Shown: piece after piece, positions 1 to 8,282 of the stretch | Layout of the letters: the number at the start of each line of letters is the position of its first letter | Position numbering within the stretch: the first letter of the stretch is position 1 | DNA from: 20CM-2-55-15 sp964633285 | GTDB taxonomy: Bacteria; Acidobacteriota; Terriglobia; 20CM-2-55-15 | DNA: 64,000 nucleotides | Reading direction: 5' to 3' | NCBI GenBank assembly: GCA_964633285.1 | Contig: CAZWGA010000002.1 | Coordinates: 124,001-188,000 of the forward strand | Position numbers and translations under genes: made by a program | The notes under the pieces: generated by a model | The model's database searches: none | What the model was told of the DNA's origin: nothing | Seen by the model: only the letters and a program-made list of their open reading frames with translations

Positions 1-173
1 GTCGAGAATTGATGCCGGAAGCCGCCCGCACAGCGTCCCGTCGAGCCGGTTCCCGGCATGTTCTCCTTTTCGAGAACAACAATATTCCGAATGCCGCGGC
101 GGGCCAGATGATACGCAATGCTCAGACCCACGACGCCCGCCCCGATGATGACGACTTCCGCTGTCTTCTGCAT
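1..173 (-). CDS. FAD-dependent oxidoreductase (DAO / sarcosine oxidase beta-like), N-terminal fragment
   Basis: Reading the minus strand from the ATG at 173 gives 57 residues before the window ends. They begin with a beta-strand and the Rossmann dinucleotide-binding loop GAGVVG (residues 11-16), followed by the acidic end of the second strand (VVLEKE), as in the DAO family. The stretch GSTGRCAGGFRHQFST closely resembles the segment after the FAD loop in sarcosine oxidase beta-like and glycine oxidase-like enzymes. The family oxidises amine substrates with bound FAD; the substrate cannot be told here. It starts 11 bases after the stop of the NtrX-like regulator, so it is probably the last visible gene of that operon. 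The rest lies outside the window. Confidence 0.8.
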   Translation of the reverse strand, partial: MQKTAEVVIIGAGVVGLSIAYHLARRGIRNIVVLEKENMPGTGSTGRCAGGFRHQFS

Positions 174-184
174 CTGTCGCTTTG

Positions 185-1528
185 TCAACCTCGGTTCAAT
201 CCAAGGGCCCGGATGCGTTTGTGCAGATTCGTCCGTTCCACGCTCAGCAGACGGGCCGCGGCGGAGACATTCCAATCGGTCTTTTCCAGCGCCGCAAGAA
301 TTCTTTCCCGTTCGGCGGACTCGCGCGTGTGCTGGAGAGTGTGCTTTCCGTCGGTGTCTTTCTGGAGCTGGATCTCGAGAGGAATGCCTTCCACTGTAAT
401 CCGGTCCGCCCCGGTGAGGATCGCCATGCGCTCGACCACGTTTTTCAGTTCACGAGCATTTCCGGGCCACGAATACTGGTGCAGTACCGGATAAACGGCA
501 TCATCGATTGCCTTGGGCTTGAAATTGTTTCGGGCGCAGAAGTCGGCCAGAAAGTATTCCGCTAACGGTCGAACATCTTCCCGCCGTTCACGTAATGCCG
601 GCATTCGAATCGGCACAACGCTCAGGCGGTAGAAAAGATCCTCTCGAAAAAGATTCTGAGCGACTAATTCGTTAAGGTTTTTGTTGGTTGCTGAAAGGAC
701 ACGTACATGAACGCGAATCGTGTGTTCTCCGCCGACCCGCTGAAACTCGCCTTCCTGGAGTACACGAAGTAATTTCGCCTGAGACGATTCCTGCAGGTCT
801 CCGACTTCATCCAGAAAGAGCGTGCCACCTTCAGCAAGCTCGAACTTTCCTCGACGCGTCGATGTTGCTCCTGTAAATGCTCCCTTTTCGTGGCCGAACA
901 ATTCGCTTTCGATCAGTTCCCTTGGAATCGCCGCGCAATTCACTTTTATGAAGGGCCCGGCGGCAAATGGACTTTCTTTGTGAATGTGTGCTGCGAGCAG
1001 TTCTTTCCCTGTTCCTGATTCACCAAGCAGCAGTACGCGCGCGTCCGAACCCGCGACACGCGACGCCTGTTCGAGCACATGAAGGAATGCCGGACTCGAT
1101 CCGATCATCCGGGGCCCATCGCCCACAATTTCGCGATAGCGCTCGTTCTCCCTTCGAAGCGACGCCTGCTCGAATGCATTCTTCAAAACCAGCAGGACTT
1201 TGTCACGGCCCAGCGGCTTCTCCAGGAAATCGAAGGCGCCAATCCGCGTTGCTTCGACCGCGTTCGCAATGGTTCCCTGACCTGAAATCATGATGACCGG
1301 GGCGCGATTGTCGCTCTGGCGCATGGATCGAAGAAGATCGATACCGCTGCCGTCGGGAAGATTCACATCGATCAGATACGCGTCAGCCCGCGAAGTGTTC
1401 TTGAGAAACTCGGCGGCCGAATGACAGATCACAATCGAGTAGCCTTCCCGCTCGAGGATTAATTGAAGCGAACGGCCGATGTTGGGCTCATCGTCAACGA
1501 TGACAACCCGTGAAAGACGCCGGCTCAT
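185..1528 (-). CDS. NtrX-like sigma-54-dependent response regulator
   Basis: This is a 447-residue enhancer-binding response regulator. An N-terminal receiver domain (about 5-120) has acidic residues VDDE, phospho-acceptor D54 and K104. An AAA+ domain follows, with Walker A GESGTGKE (169-176), the sigma-54-contacting GAFTGA loop (216-221) and Walker B FLDEVGD (238-244). A Fis-type helix-turn-helix closes the protein (about 410-445). The family activates sigma-54 promoters after phosphorylation. It overlaps the kinase gene by 4 bases (ATGA), so the two are translationally coupled and almost certainly a cognate pair. NtrX-like is preferred over NtrC because the kinase is a two-helix membrane NtrY-type protein. 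The target genes are unknown. Confidence 0.93.
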   Translation of the reverse strand: MSRRLSRVVIVDDEPNIGRSLQLILEREGYSIVICHSAAEFLKNTSRADAYLIDVNLPDGSGIDLLRSMRQSDNRAPVIMISGQGTIANAVEATRIGAFDFLEKPLGRDKVLLVLKNAFEQASLRRENERYREIVGDGPRMIGSSPAFLHVLEQASRVAGSDARVLLLGESGTGKELLAAHIHKESPFAAGPFIKVNCAAIPRELIESELFGHEKGAFTGATSTRRGKFELAEGGTLFLDEVGDLQESSQAKLLRVLQEGEFQRVGGEHTIRVHVRVLSATNKNLNELVAQNLFREDLFYRLSVVPIRMPALRERREDVRPLAEYFLADFCARNNFKPKAIDDAVYPVLHQYSWPGNARELKNVVERMAILTGADRITVEGIPLEIQLQKDTDGKHTLQHTRESAERERILAALEKTDWNVSAAARLLSVERTNLHKRIRALGLNRG

Positions 1529-2925
1529 GCCCGATCCCTGGGCAGAACGACGCGAAAACCGGCGCCGCCCAATTCGCCTGCAACCACCATGAGATCGCCG
1601 CCGCAGAGCAAAGCGTTCTTACGGGCAATCGACAGCCCGAGCCCCATACCGTTTTTCTTGAAAGTGATTGTCGGTTCAAACAGGGTTCGCGATGCCTCTT
1701 CGCTGAGGCCGGGACCGGAATCATGGACTTCAAGGCACACGTTTCCATTGACCGCAAACGTTCGGCTGAGGACCTGTCCGCCCCTTCCCGCCGCTTCCGC
1801 CGCGTTCTCCAGAAGGTTCGTCAAGGTTCCCTTCACATGGTCGCGATCTGCAAGCGCTGCGGGCAAATTCGAATCGAGGTCGACGTTATAGACAACATCA
1901 GTGTGGCCCGATTTCAGGAAAGCGACGCGTTCTTCAAGCAGACTGTTGAGATCCAGAGGCACGGGATGAAGCGCCGGCTCGCTCGAGAAATCCGAGAAGG
2001 CGCGGACACGCCGCTCGAGCGTTTCCACTTCATCCACGACGATTTGAACGGCCTGTTCCATGAATTGCCGGTCTCCGTGAGTCTGGCGCGCCATGATTTC
2101 TTCCACAGTGAGACGGATCGGCGTCAGTGAGTTTTTCACTTCGTGCGCCATCTTGCGCGCGAGAGCTTGCCAGCTTGCAACCTGTGTCAGATACACAAGC
2201 TTGTCGCGGCTGTGGCTGAGTTCATTCGCAGTATGGTTGAATGCATCGATCGCCGTCCCCAGTTCATCGCTGCGCCGGATGTCGATGCGGGTCTGAAGAT
2301 TCCCTGATGACAATTCAGCGAGACCGGACGTCAGCCGCTGAATGGGCTGGCTCATTCGATTCGCGACATAAATCAGCCAGACAAAAGACACCACCCAGAT
2401 GGCCGCGACCACGACGATCAACGTAATCGTGAACCCGCGTCGAAGGTCGCGCGCTTTTGCCTGCTGGACGAGCTCACGCGCATCGCGATATTGCTGCGTG
2501 ATGCGCTCCATCCGCAAATTTCCCAATGGCCGCGAATACAGAAAAATCTCATCGCCGTGGCGGACCAGATAATCGATGTGGTCGCTTTGCGGTCCCGACA
2601 AAGCGAATCGCTCGGTTTCCCCGCTCTCCGAAAAATCGGCCACTCCCGCCGGCCACTGCGAACGATTGGCTAGTGGAAAAGTCTGATGCGGCACCTGTCC
2701 CGCCTGCACATCTTCGAGAAGATTCTGGCGCGCCTGCTGATAGTACTCGCGGCCAATCTCTTCGAGAGACTTGGACAGGCGATCCAATTCATCAGTCGTG
2801 GCATAGCTCAAACTGCGTTTATTCGTTTCGTCGAGGAGCGAGGTCGTTACAACGACGGTGACGATCAGAGGCAGAATTGTAGCGGCAAGAAAAACAACGA
2901 TCAGTCTGTTCCTGAGTCGATTCAC
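1525..2925 (-). CDS. NtrY-like membrane sensor histidine kinase
   Basis: A 466-residue sensor kinase with a membrane helix at about 8-30, a periplasmic sensing segment (31-165), a second helix (166-187) and a HAMP linker (188-240). The dimerisation/phosphotransfer domain has H261 in the box AHEVKNSLTPIRL. The ATP-binding domain has N-box TNLLENAAEA (369-378), G1 DSGPGL (402-407) and G2 GMGLGLSI (426-433). The KNxLTPI form of the H box is typical of NtrY-type kinases. It would phosphorylate the NtrX-like regulator encoded directly downstream, with which it overlaps by 4 bases. The 5' end overlaps the DUF4390 gene by 4 bases too. The periplasmic domain shows no named sensor fold, so the signal is unknown. 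Confidence 0.92.
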   Translation of the reverse strand: MNRLRNRLIVVFLAATILPLIVTVVVTTSLLDETNKRSLSYATTDELDRLSKSLEEIGREYYQQARQNLLEDVQAGQVPHQTFPLANRSQWPAGVADFSESGETERFALSGPQSDHIDYLVRHGDEIFLYSRPLGNLRMERITQQYRDARELVQQAKARDLRRGFTITLIVVVAAIWVVSFVWLIYVANRMSQPIQRLTSGLAELSSGNLQTRIDIRRSDELGTAIDAFNHTANELSHSRDKLVYLTQVASWQALARKMAHEVKNSLTPIRLTVEEIMARQTHGDRQFMEQAVQIVVDEVETLERRVRAFSDFSSEPALHPVPLDLNSLLEERVAFLKSGHTDVVYNVDLDSNLPAALADRDHVKGTLTNLLENAAEAAGRGGQVLSRTFAVNGNVCLEVHDSGPGLSEEASRTLFEPTITFKKNGMGLGLSIARKNALLCGGDLMVVAGELGGAGFRVVLPRDRA

Positions 2926-3509
2926 GGCACCCGATTTCGGCGTAAATCCGCCAGACGGAATGGCCCGCCTTCTTTGGACCCGCGCACTTCCTGTTTCTGG
3001 ACGCGCTTGCTGAAGATATCGATTAGACCGCCCAGCGTAAAGGTGGAATTTTCGCTGTCTCCCCGTTTTTGAGGCTCCTCAGCTTTGAAGCGGAGTGTAA
3101 TCCAGAATGACGAATCGGCCGGCAGGCTACCCGCCGGCAGGCGGATGTTATCAAGGCACCATGCCTCTGCGGCCGCAGAGGCCAGATGAGAAATGGATTT
3201 TGAAGGCGAATCGACGCGTGTTACCGCAAATTTTTCTTCCCACAGATCGTAACTGAAAACGAAGCGATAGGTCGCTTGAGCGAATGGACTGCTGTTCCGT
3301 TCAGGGGTCGCCGCAACCTCAAAAACGTAGCCTACCGAAGCCCCGTCACGGAGACGTTGAAGGACTTCACCTGTCAACAGGCGTAACTGAGGCGCGTACA
3401 CTTTGAGCTGATCTCCAGTCAGACGCACGTTCAGAGATTGCGCGGCCAGTGAACCCCCGCGACTCAGAAGCAAAATGAGCAGGAATGCGTAAAAGAGTCT
3501 GATGCGCAT
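2922..3509 (-). CDS. DUF4390-family exported protein
   Basis: A 195-residue protein with a Sec signal peptide (about 1-23) and an extracytoplasmic beta-rich body. The segments AEAWCLDNIRLPAG, FWITLRFKAEE and GLIDIFSKR fit the DUF4390 family. In Proteobacteria that family is found just upstream of NtrY-like kinase genes, and the same arrangement is seen here with a 4-base overlap. Its biochemical role is not established. A natural inference is an extracytoplasmic partner of the kinase, or of the Omp85 protein encoded 10 bases upstream. No Shine-Dalgarno is obvious before the ATG at 3509, which agrees with coupling to the upstream gene. Confidence 0.75.
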   Translation of the reverse strand: MRIRLFYAFLLILLLSRGGSLAAQSLNVRLTGDQLKVYAPQLRLLTGEVLQRLRDGASVGYVFEVAATPERNSSPFAQATYRFVFSYDLWEEKFAVTRVDSPSKSISHLASAAAEAWCLDNIRLPAGSLPADSSFWITLRFKAEEPQKRGDSENSTFTLGGLIDIFSKRVQKQEVRGSKEGGPFRLADLRRNRVP

Positions 3510-3519
3510 CAGTCAGGGT

Positions 3520-5088
3520 TTACATATGAAACCGCACAGTCACCATAACTGTAGGTTGCAGCCGCCCTTCGACGAGGGGCACCGCGAAAATAACAGCAAA
3601 ATCTCCAGCTGAATTGAAGAAGGTTCCTTCCTTTTGGTTGACGTAATTAAATTGTCCCTTGATCGTCGAACCGAATCCGAGACCCACGGAGGGCTTGATT
3701 TTGGCGGCAGTCCCGCGGTCCCACACCGATCCGATATCGTAGAAAACCAGAAGATCATCGAATCGATATTCGAGTGAACCATGCGCAACCCGATTCCCTC
3801 CCAATGGATCCAACTCAAATTTATTCCATCCGCGCAATGTTTCGCTGTTACCCAAAGAAAACCGTTCATACAGAGGAACACCGCCCGAACTCTCGCCCGC
3901 GAGAAATGACAAAATCAGCGCGTGCTTATCGTGCTTGAAGAGGTAGCTCGCATCCCATTCATGCCGCGTGTAAACGAAATCGCTATCGAGGTTACGTGTG
4001 CCCGCATGAACTTCGTATCCGGCAAGCAGCGCCTGACTCCGGTCTCCCGATCCAAACGTACGATGGAATCGCAATGAAGCCGTCGCCGCACGCGACGACT
4101 CAAAGTGAATCCTGGGATACTGCATTTCGAGTTCATTCGTACTCACGCCTGCCGTAGCGTACAGGCTGGGATCAAAGGCAAAGGCAACGGAAGCATCAAA
4201 ACCGCGGCGCCGCCGGTATACACCTGAAATCTGGGGCGAAGCCTTCGACGCGTTCAAAGTGTGTATGTTCCACTGCGTGTGATAGGTGGCGTAGTCGAAT
4301 TTAAGGCCAAGCCGATCAGTTCCGAGCCGGACATTTTCATACCCGGCACGAAATCCCGCAAAGCGTTCTATCAACAAGTCTCCATCGTTGGCGGCGCCAA
4401 ACGAAATACTCTGCGCTTTCTGTCCCTTCGGATGAAAGCCCGCGTTCAATGCAAAACTCAGCCCCTGCTTCGAGTGATACGAGGCAAATGACCGCGGAAC
4501 TCGAAACGGCAACCAGGGATTCTTGGTGACTTCATATATAACCATGAGCTGCCGGGGAGTCGGGCTTTTCCGCACTTTTCGGGCCACGGAATACCGCCGG
4601 CCGAGTTCCGATTCGAGGCGCTCCCTCAGCTTTTCTGCCTGCTCGTGGTCCAGACGCTGTCCAACCATTCTCTGCATTTCGTCGTACAGGAGATCGCTGA
4701 CGATCGCGCGCGCCACTCCTTCGATTTCCACGGAAGCGACCGGATAACGCTGATTAATGTTCGAAGAAAGCGAATCGTCTCCTGAGATTTCGCCGACGAC
4801 AAATACCAAACGCACCTTACCCGCTTGCGTTCCATCGAGTGTCTTTGGCGCAGCTACATGATCCGGCAATTCAGACTGAATTCGTGCGGCCAACTGCTCG
4901 GCAGCCTGCGATTCATATTTCTGACCTTCGAGCCTGTGCAGATCCTCTCGAAGTCCCGGGGTCAATCGATCCTCGGAGATTCCGGATAGCTCCACTCTTT
5001 CAACAGTGGAATCGGAAGTATTCGATTGTCCGCGGGCGCTGAAAACCAATAAACAGGCCACTAGTGTGATGCACGCAATTTGTTTCAT
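3520..5088 (-). CDS. Omp85/BamA-like outer-membrane barrel protein with POTRA-like N-terminus
   Basis: The start chosen is the ATG at 5088. It gives a Sec signal peptide (MKQIACITLVACLLVFSARG), follows an AGGA motif, and avoids overlap with the upstream gene; 522 residues result. Residues about 25-175 form POTRA-like alpha/beta segments (VERVELSGIS, VASVEIEGVA). The remainder is alternating beta strands as in a 16-stranded Omp85 barrel, including the motif GGVPLYERFSLGN with a following LRGW, which resembles the conserved surface-antigen (D15) region around LRG. The family inserts or exports proteins or lipids at the outer membrane. Two POTRAs rather than five argue against the essential BamA and for a TamA- or TPS-like accessory. 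The spacing of 10 bases on either side places it in the operon with the DUF4390 and kinase genes. Confidence 0.8.
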   Translation of the reverse strand: MKQIACITLVACLLVFSARGQSNTSDSTVERVELSGISEDRLTPGLREDLHRLEGQKYESQAAEQLAARIQSELPDHVAAPKTLDGTQAGKVRLVFVVGEISGDDSLSSNINQRYPVASVEIEGVARAIVSDLLYDEMQRMVGQRLDHEQAEKLRERLESELGRRYSVARKVRKSPTPRQLMVIYEVTKNPWLPFRVPRSFASYHSKQGLSFALNAGFHPKGQKAQSISFGAANDGDLLIERFAGFRAGYENVRLGTDRLGLKFDYATYHTQWNIHTLNASKASPQISGVYRRRRGFDASVAFAFDPSLYATAGVSTNELEMQYPRIHFESSRAATASLRFHRTFGSGDRSQALLAGYEVHAGTRNLDSDFVYTRHEWDASYLFKHDKHALILSFLAGESSGGVPLYERFSLGNSETLRGWNKFELDPLGGNRVAHGSLEYRFDDLLVFYDIGSVWDRGTAAKIKPSVGLGFGSTIKGQFNYVNQKEGTFFNSAGDFAVIFAVPLVEGRLQPTVMVTVRFHM

Positions 5089-5098
5089 AACAGAGGTC

Positions 5099-5812
5099 CT
5101 ACCTTGGACTGAGCGAAGCGGGCTTCGTTTCAGCATAAGTTTTGCGATAGTTGGAATACTCTTCAATCTCCTCGAAACGGAATCCCACAACCAGAGCCCG
5201 CGCGCGAACACGCAACTGTGACCGGGACGGCAGCCACACATCATCGTTTACTTTTTGCCATTCGCGAAAATACTCGCTTCCCTTGTGAGCCTTGGCAAGC
5301 AGTCCCCAGGCGATGGATACGTCGTTGGTCAGTGAGGCATGCATGCGAACGATATGGTGATCGGCTTCATCCACCCAGACAACACCCTTGACGTTTCGGA
5401 AGATCCACCGGCCCGCCTCCGTTTGGGGATGAACTTTTTTCTTCGGGGCAAACGCAATCACGATCGCCGGCCGCCCATTCAGCGTATCGCGGCGCAGCGG
5501 GATCATGGTCCAGATGCGAAACATGTCTTCGACGATTTCGCCATTGTCTGTTTTTGAATTTGAATCGAATATGGGTCCATGGTGCCGGTGGCCGGCATCC
5601 TGAACGATTTCCTCTTCGGTGATCTCAGAGTCCTTGATGTTGCCTTCGCTATCGAGGCTCTCGTGAGTCGTTTTCCGGTGGTAGGTATAGGTCTTCAGAA
5701 CCTGGTGTTCATCCAGTTGAGCAATCAGTTCCGCCTTTGTCGCATTCAGAAATGAATCACGGTCGGGGAGTGGCTTCTGGATCTGGGTCAGGAACAGGAG
5801 TAGAAGAATCAT
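5099..5812 (-). CDS. Exported protein, possibly LolA/LolB-like fold
   Basis: The ATG at 5812 is preferred over the TTG at 5821 because an AGG lies nine bases before it and the product begins with a short hydrophobic signal (MILLLLFLTQIQ). The roughly 237-residue product is rich in beta strands with alternating charged residues. Segments such as GRPAIVIAFAPKKK and GVVWVDEADHHIVRMHA resemble the half-barrel proteins annotated as outer-membrane lipoprotein-sorting-like. That is a fold-level impression, not a firm family match. It is the first gene before the Omp85 barrel (10-base gap), so a role in delivering or sensing envelope material is a reasonable inference. Confidence 0.6.
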   Translation of the reverse strand: MILLLLFLTQIQKPLPDRDSFLNATKAELIAQLDEHQVLKTYTYHRKTTHESLDSEGNIKDSEITEEEIVQDAGHRHHGPIFDSNSKTDNGEIVEDMFRIWTMIPLRRDTLNGRPAIVIAFAPKKKVHPQTEAGRWIFRNVKGVVWVDEADHHIVRMHASLTNDVSIAWGLLAKAHKGSEYFREWQKVNDDVWLPSRSQLRVRARALVVGFRFEEIEEYSNYRKTYAETKPASLSPR

Positions 5813-5907
5813 GCGGGCCAACCTAGCACGCCTCCAGCCATGTCATAAGCTGTTGATTCAAGAAGGTTGACCCGCCCGACGCCTGTGACCCATTTTCACA
5901 GGTGTGC

Positions 5908-6648
5908 TTATTGTTTGTGATAGCGCTCGAGAAGCGCTTCCATACGGTCCCGGAGTGCGCCCGGTTTTTCCTCTTCCACGAACAAACGGATCTGGCGGGC
6001 AAGGAGTTCATCATCCGTACCCTGCGCATAGATCTTTCCCAACTCGAGGTGCAGGTCCGGCAGATGCGGCAACTCCAAGGCCTTTTTGAATTCCTTCTCG
6101 GCGGCTTCGGTTTGCCCCATCCTGACGTAACACTCGCCCATGGCTCGATGCGCATCGCCGTATTCGGCATATTTGCCGATCGCCTTGCGCAACGGAATCA
6201 GCGCCTCGTCACAGTGATCCTGCATCAGCTTTTCTCTGCCTGCCGCAAACTGGCGCCGCGCCACCTCCGGAATTTTCATTTCCCATACCGGCAGAACTTC
6301 GGCTTTTCCCGCAGAGCGGGCGTTTGCGCGGAGTTCGATGAATGTAAACCAATCGTCGGGCATGATCACATCCTGATTAACGGTTTCAAAACCGGCGGCC
6401 TCAACCACCAGCGTGTAGCGTCCGGGGCCAAGGTTGATGAATTCGAACCGGCCGTCACGCAAAAACGTTTCGGCGGCAGTCTCCCCCCGGTTCATCAAAC
6501 GAATCCGGATATAGGGAGGCGCCGCAGCCGCGGACTTCAGCCGGACCATACCCCGCAAACTCTGAGTGACCTGCTGTCCGGCAGATATCGTGCCGGCCGG
6601 CAGAAGCATCGAAATAACGAGACCCATTGTGAATATCGCAGAACGCAT
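5908..6648 (-). CDS. Exported carboxypeptidase-regulatory-like plus TPR protein
   Basis: A 246-residue protein with a signal peptide (about 1-24) followed by a carboxypeptidase regulatory-like beta sandwich (about 30-105: FEFINLGPGRYTLVVEAAGF is the diagnostic segment). A helical region (125-215) with at least two tetratricopeptide repeats follows (AHRAMGECYVRMGQTEAAEKE; LHLELGKIYAQG). The start is supported by AAGGAG seven to eight bases before the ATG. The domain pair is common in acidobacterial exported proteins; TPRs suggest protein-protein contacts. It is followed by a 95-base gap and then the 5812-173 operon on the same strand, and it is divergent from the MocR gene. Function unknown. 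Confidence 0.75.
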   Translation of the reverse strand: MRSAIFTMGLVISMLLPAGTISAGQQVTQSLRGMVRLKSAAAAPPYIRIRLMNRGETAAETFLRDGRFEFINLGPGRYTLVVEAAGFETVNQDVIMPDDWFTFIELRANARSAGKAEVLPVWEMKIPEVARRQFAAGREKLMQDHCDEALIPLRKAIGKYAEYGDAHRAMGECYVRMGQTEAAEKEFKKALELPHLPDLHLELGKIYAQGTDDELLARQIRLFVEEEKPGALRDRMEALLERYHKQ

Positions 6649-6743
6649 CAGCAGCTCCTTTCAAACTGTGAATGCGCTCCCGGGAGCGATGGCGATGATA
6701 GTAGAGAATTGCGTCCATGCATAACAGATCCAGATGTATTGAA

Positions 6744-6788
6744 TTGTGACCGGTACAGATAAATCGACTATGATCTGTATCGTTACAG
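6744..6788 (+). promoter_or_regulatory. Candidate promoter and MocR operator (three TACAG half-sites)
   Basis: Between the divergent TPR and MocR genes lie TACAGAT (6754-6760) and its exact reverse complement ATCTGTA (6773-6779), followed by a third half-site TACAG (6784-6788). The latter makes a second palindrome CTGTA-tcgt-TACAG (6775-6788). TTGTGA (6744-6749) and TATGAT (6769-6774) with 19 bases between could be the -35 and -10 boxes, so a bound protein would block transcription of the MocR gene. Alternating inverted half-sites upstream of a divergent gene are typical of MocR autoregulation. Confidence 0.5.
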
Positions 6789-6807
6789 TGCTAATCTTTC
6801 GCAATCT

Positions 6808-8238
6808 ATGAACATGAAGAAAACGAAAAGCGACGCGCCTCTGTATTTGAAAGTCGCTCACAACCTCGAAGGACAGATTGAGCAGGGAGTGTTTCGAATC
6901 GGCGATCAGGTTCCTTCGGTCCGCGAACTGAGCCGGCATCATCGAGTCAGCGTCTCGACGGTATTGCAGGCGTACTTCTGGCTTGAGAACAAGGGCTGGA
7001 TCGAAGCGAAGCCGAAATCCGGATTCTATGTCCGAACGCCGCTGACGAATCTGAAACCCGTGCCTGTATTGAAGCCGGTCGCGTCGAAACCGACGCCGGT
7101 AACAACGTCCGATGTCGCGACTCAACTGCTCGCGCAGAGGGAGGTCAAGATATCTCTTGGGGCGGCGTTCCCGAGTCCGGACATCATGCCGGCGCACCAG
7201 TTGAATTCGATCATCCGGCGTATTTCGCGGCAACACCCGGCCCACAGCGTGACTCACTATCATTCACCCGGGAGCCTGCGCCTGCGCCAGTTGATTGCCC
7301 GGCGTTCGGTCACAGCCGGATGCAATTTCCTGCCCGAACACCTGACGGTCACGTGTGGCGCGCTTGAAGCCATGAATCTCAGCCTTCGCGCGATTGCGCG
7401 GCCCGGCGACGTCATCGCCACAGAAAGTCCGACATATTTTAATGTCCTTCAAGCCATCGAATCTCTCGGCATGAAGGCCATCGAAATCCCCACCGATTGC
7501 CGCGACGGAATGGACCTTCAGGCGCTGGAGCACGCGCTTCAGGCTCACCGCATATCGGGTTGCATTTCGATTACGAACTGCCATAACCCTCTGGGCTATG
7601 TCCTTTCCGAAAATCGCAAGCGCGCACTCGTCAGCCTGCTCGAGCGCTACGACGTACCGCTCATCGAAGATGATGTCTACGGCGATCTTGCGTTTTCTCC
7701 TCAACGCCCGCGCATAGCAAAGTCATTCGATCGAACGGGCCTCGTGATCGCATGCGGATCGTTTTCCAAAACAATCTCGCCGGGTTTGCGTCTGGGATGG
7801 GTGTACAGCGAACGCTTCCACGCAAAGCTGGCTCAACTGAAATTGATCACGAACATCGCGAGCCCGAGTTTGTCTGAAGCAGCCGTGGCGGAGTTTCTGG
7901 AATCGGGCGGTTACGACCGGCACGTTCGGCAAATGCGTCAGACGTTCGAACAGCAGGTGCTCAAGTACAGTCACGCCGTATCGAAATACTTTCCCGACGG
8001 AACCACGATATCGCGTCCTGCGGGCGGATACGTTTTGTGGATCGAGCTTCCGAAACGAATGGACACCGTTGCTCTTTACCACCTCGCCATCAAGGAAGGG
8101 ATCAGCATCTCGCCGGGCCCGTTGTTTTCTGCGTCCGGCAGATTTCGAAATTGCTTTCGCATGAATTGCGGTGTCCGCTGGAGCGATGACGTTGATCGGG
8201 CAATCCTCCGGATCGGCCGGCTGTGCGATAAGTTGTGA
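6808..8238 (+). CDS. MocR/PdxR-type GntR regulator with aminotransferase domain
   Basis: A 476-residue fusion of an N-terminal GntR winged helix (about 8-76; the core includes QVPSVRELSRHHRVSVSTVL) and a fold-type I PLP aminotransferase domain (about 112-470). K321 in the segment ACGSFSKTISPGLRLGW is the expected PLP Schiff-base lysine. TNCHNPLG (257-264) and EDDVYGDL (287-294) match the other PLP-binding motifs, so the cofactor site looks intact. Such proteins are transcription factors that sense PLP or a PLP-amino-acid adduct. No vitamin B6 or GABA gene is adjacent, so the regulon is not evident. Palindromic sites precede it. No Shine-Dalgarno is seen. Confidence 0.9.
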   Translation: MNMKKTKSDAPLYLKVAHNLEGQIEQGVFRIGDQVPSVRELSRHHRVSVSTVLQAYFWLENKGWIEAKPKSGFYVRTPLTNLKPVPVLKPVASKPTPVTTSDVATQLLAQREVKISLGAAFPSPDIMPAHQLNSIIRRISRQHPAHSVTHYHSPGSLRLRQLIARRSVTAGCNFLPEHLTVTCGALEAMNLSLRAIARPGDVIATESPTYFNVLQAIESLGMKAIEIPTDCRDGMDLQALEHALQAHRISGCISITNCHNPLGYVLSENRKRALVSLLERYDVPLIEDDVYGDLAFSPQRPRIAKSFDRTGLVIACGSFSKTISPGLRLGWVYSERFHAKLAQLKLITNIASPSLSEAAVAEFLESGGYDRHVRQMRQTFEQQVLKYSHAVSKYFPDGTTISRPAGGYVLWIELPKRMDTVALYHLAIKEGISISPGPLFSASGRFRNCFRMNCGVRWSDDVDRAILRIGRLCDKL

Positions 8239-8246
8239 AAGCCGTA

Positions 8247-8275
8247 TTGATAGGCATCTCCCGCTGCAGTACACT
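8247..8275 (+). promoter_or_regulatory. Candidate sigma-70-type promoter for a leaderless PBP4 transcript
   Basis: TTGATA (8247-8252) is separated by 17 bases from TACACT (8270-8275), and the proposed ATG of the DD-peptidase begins 7 bases later at 8283. With this spacing transcription would start at or next to the start codon. No Shine-Dalgarno is present, which fits. Confidence 0.45.
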
Positions 8276-8282
8276 CCGCTCA

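Noticed and set aside
5902..6762. 286-residue plus-strand frame
   Set aside because: Antisense to the signal-peptide/TPR gene, which has a clear AAGGAG and domains.
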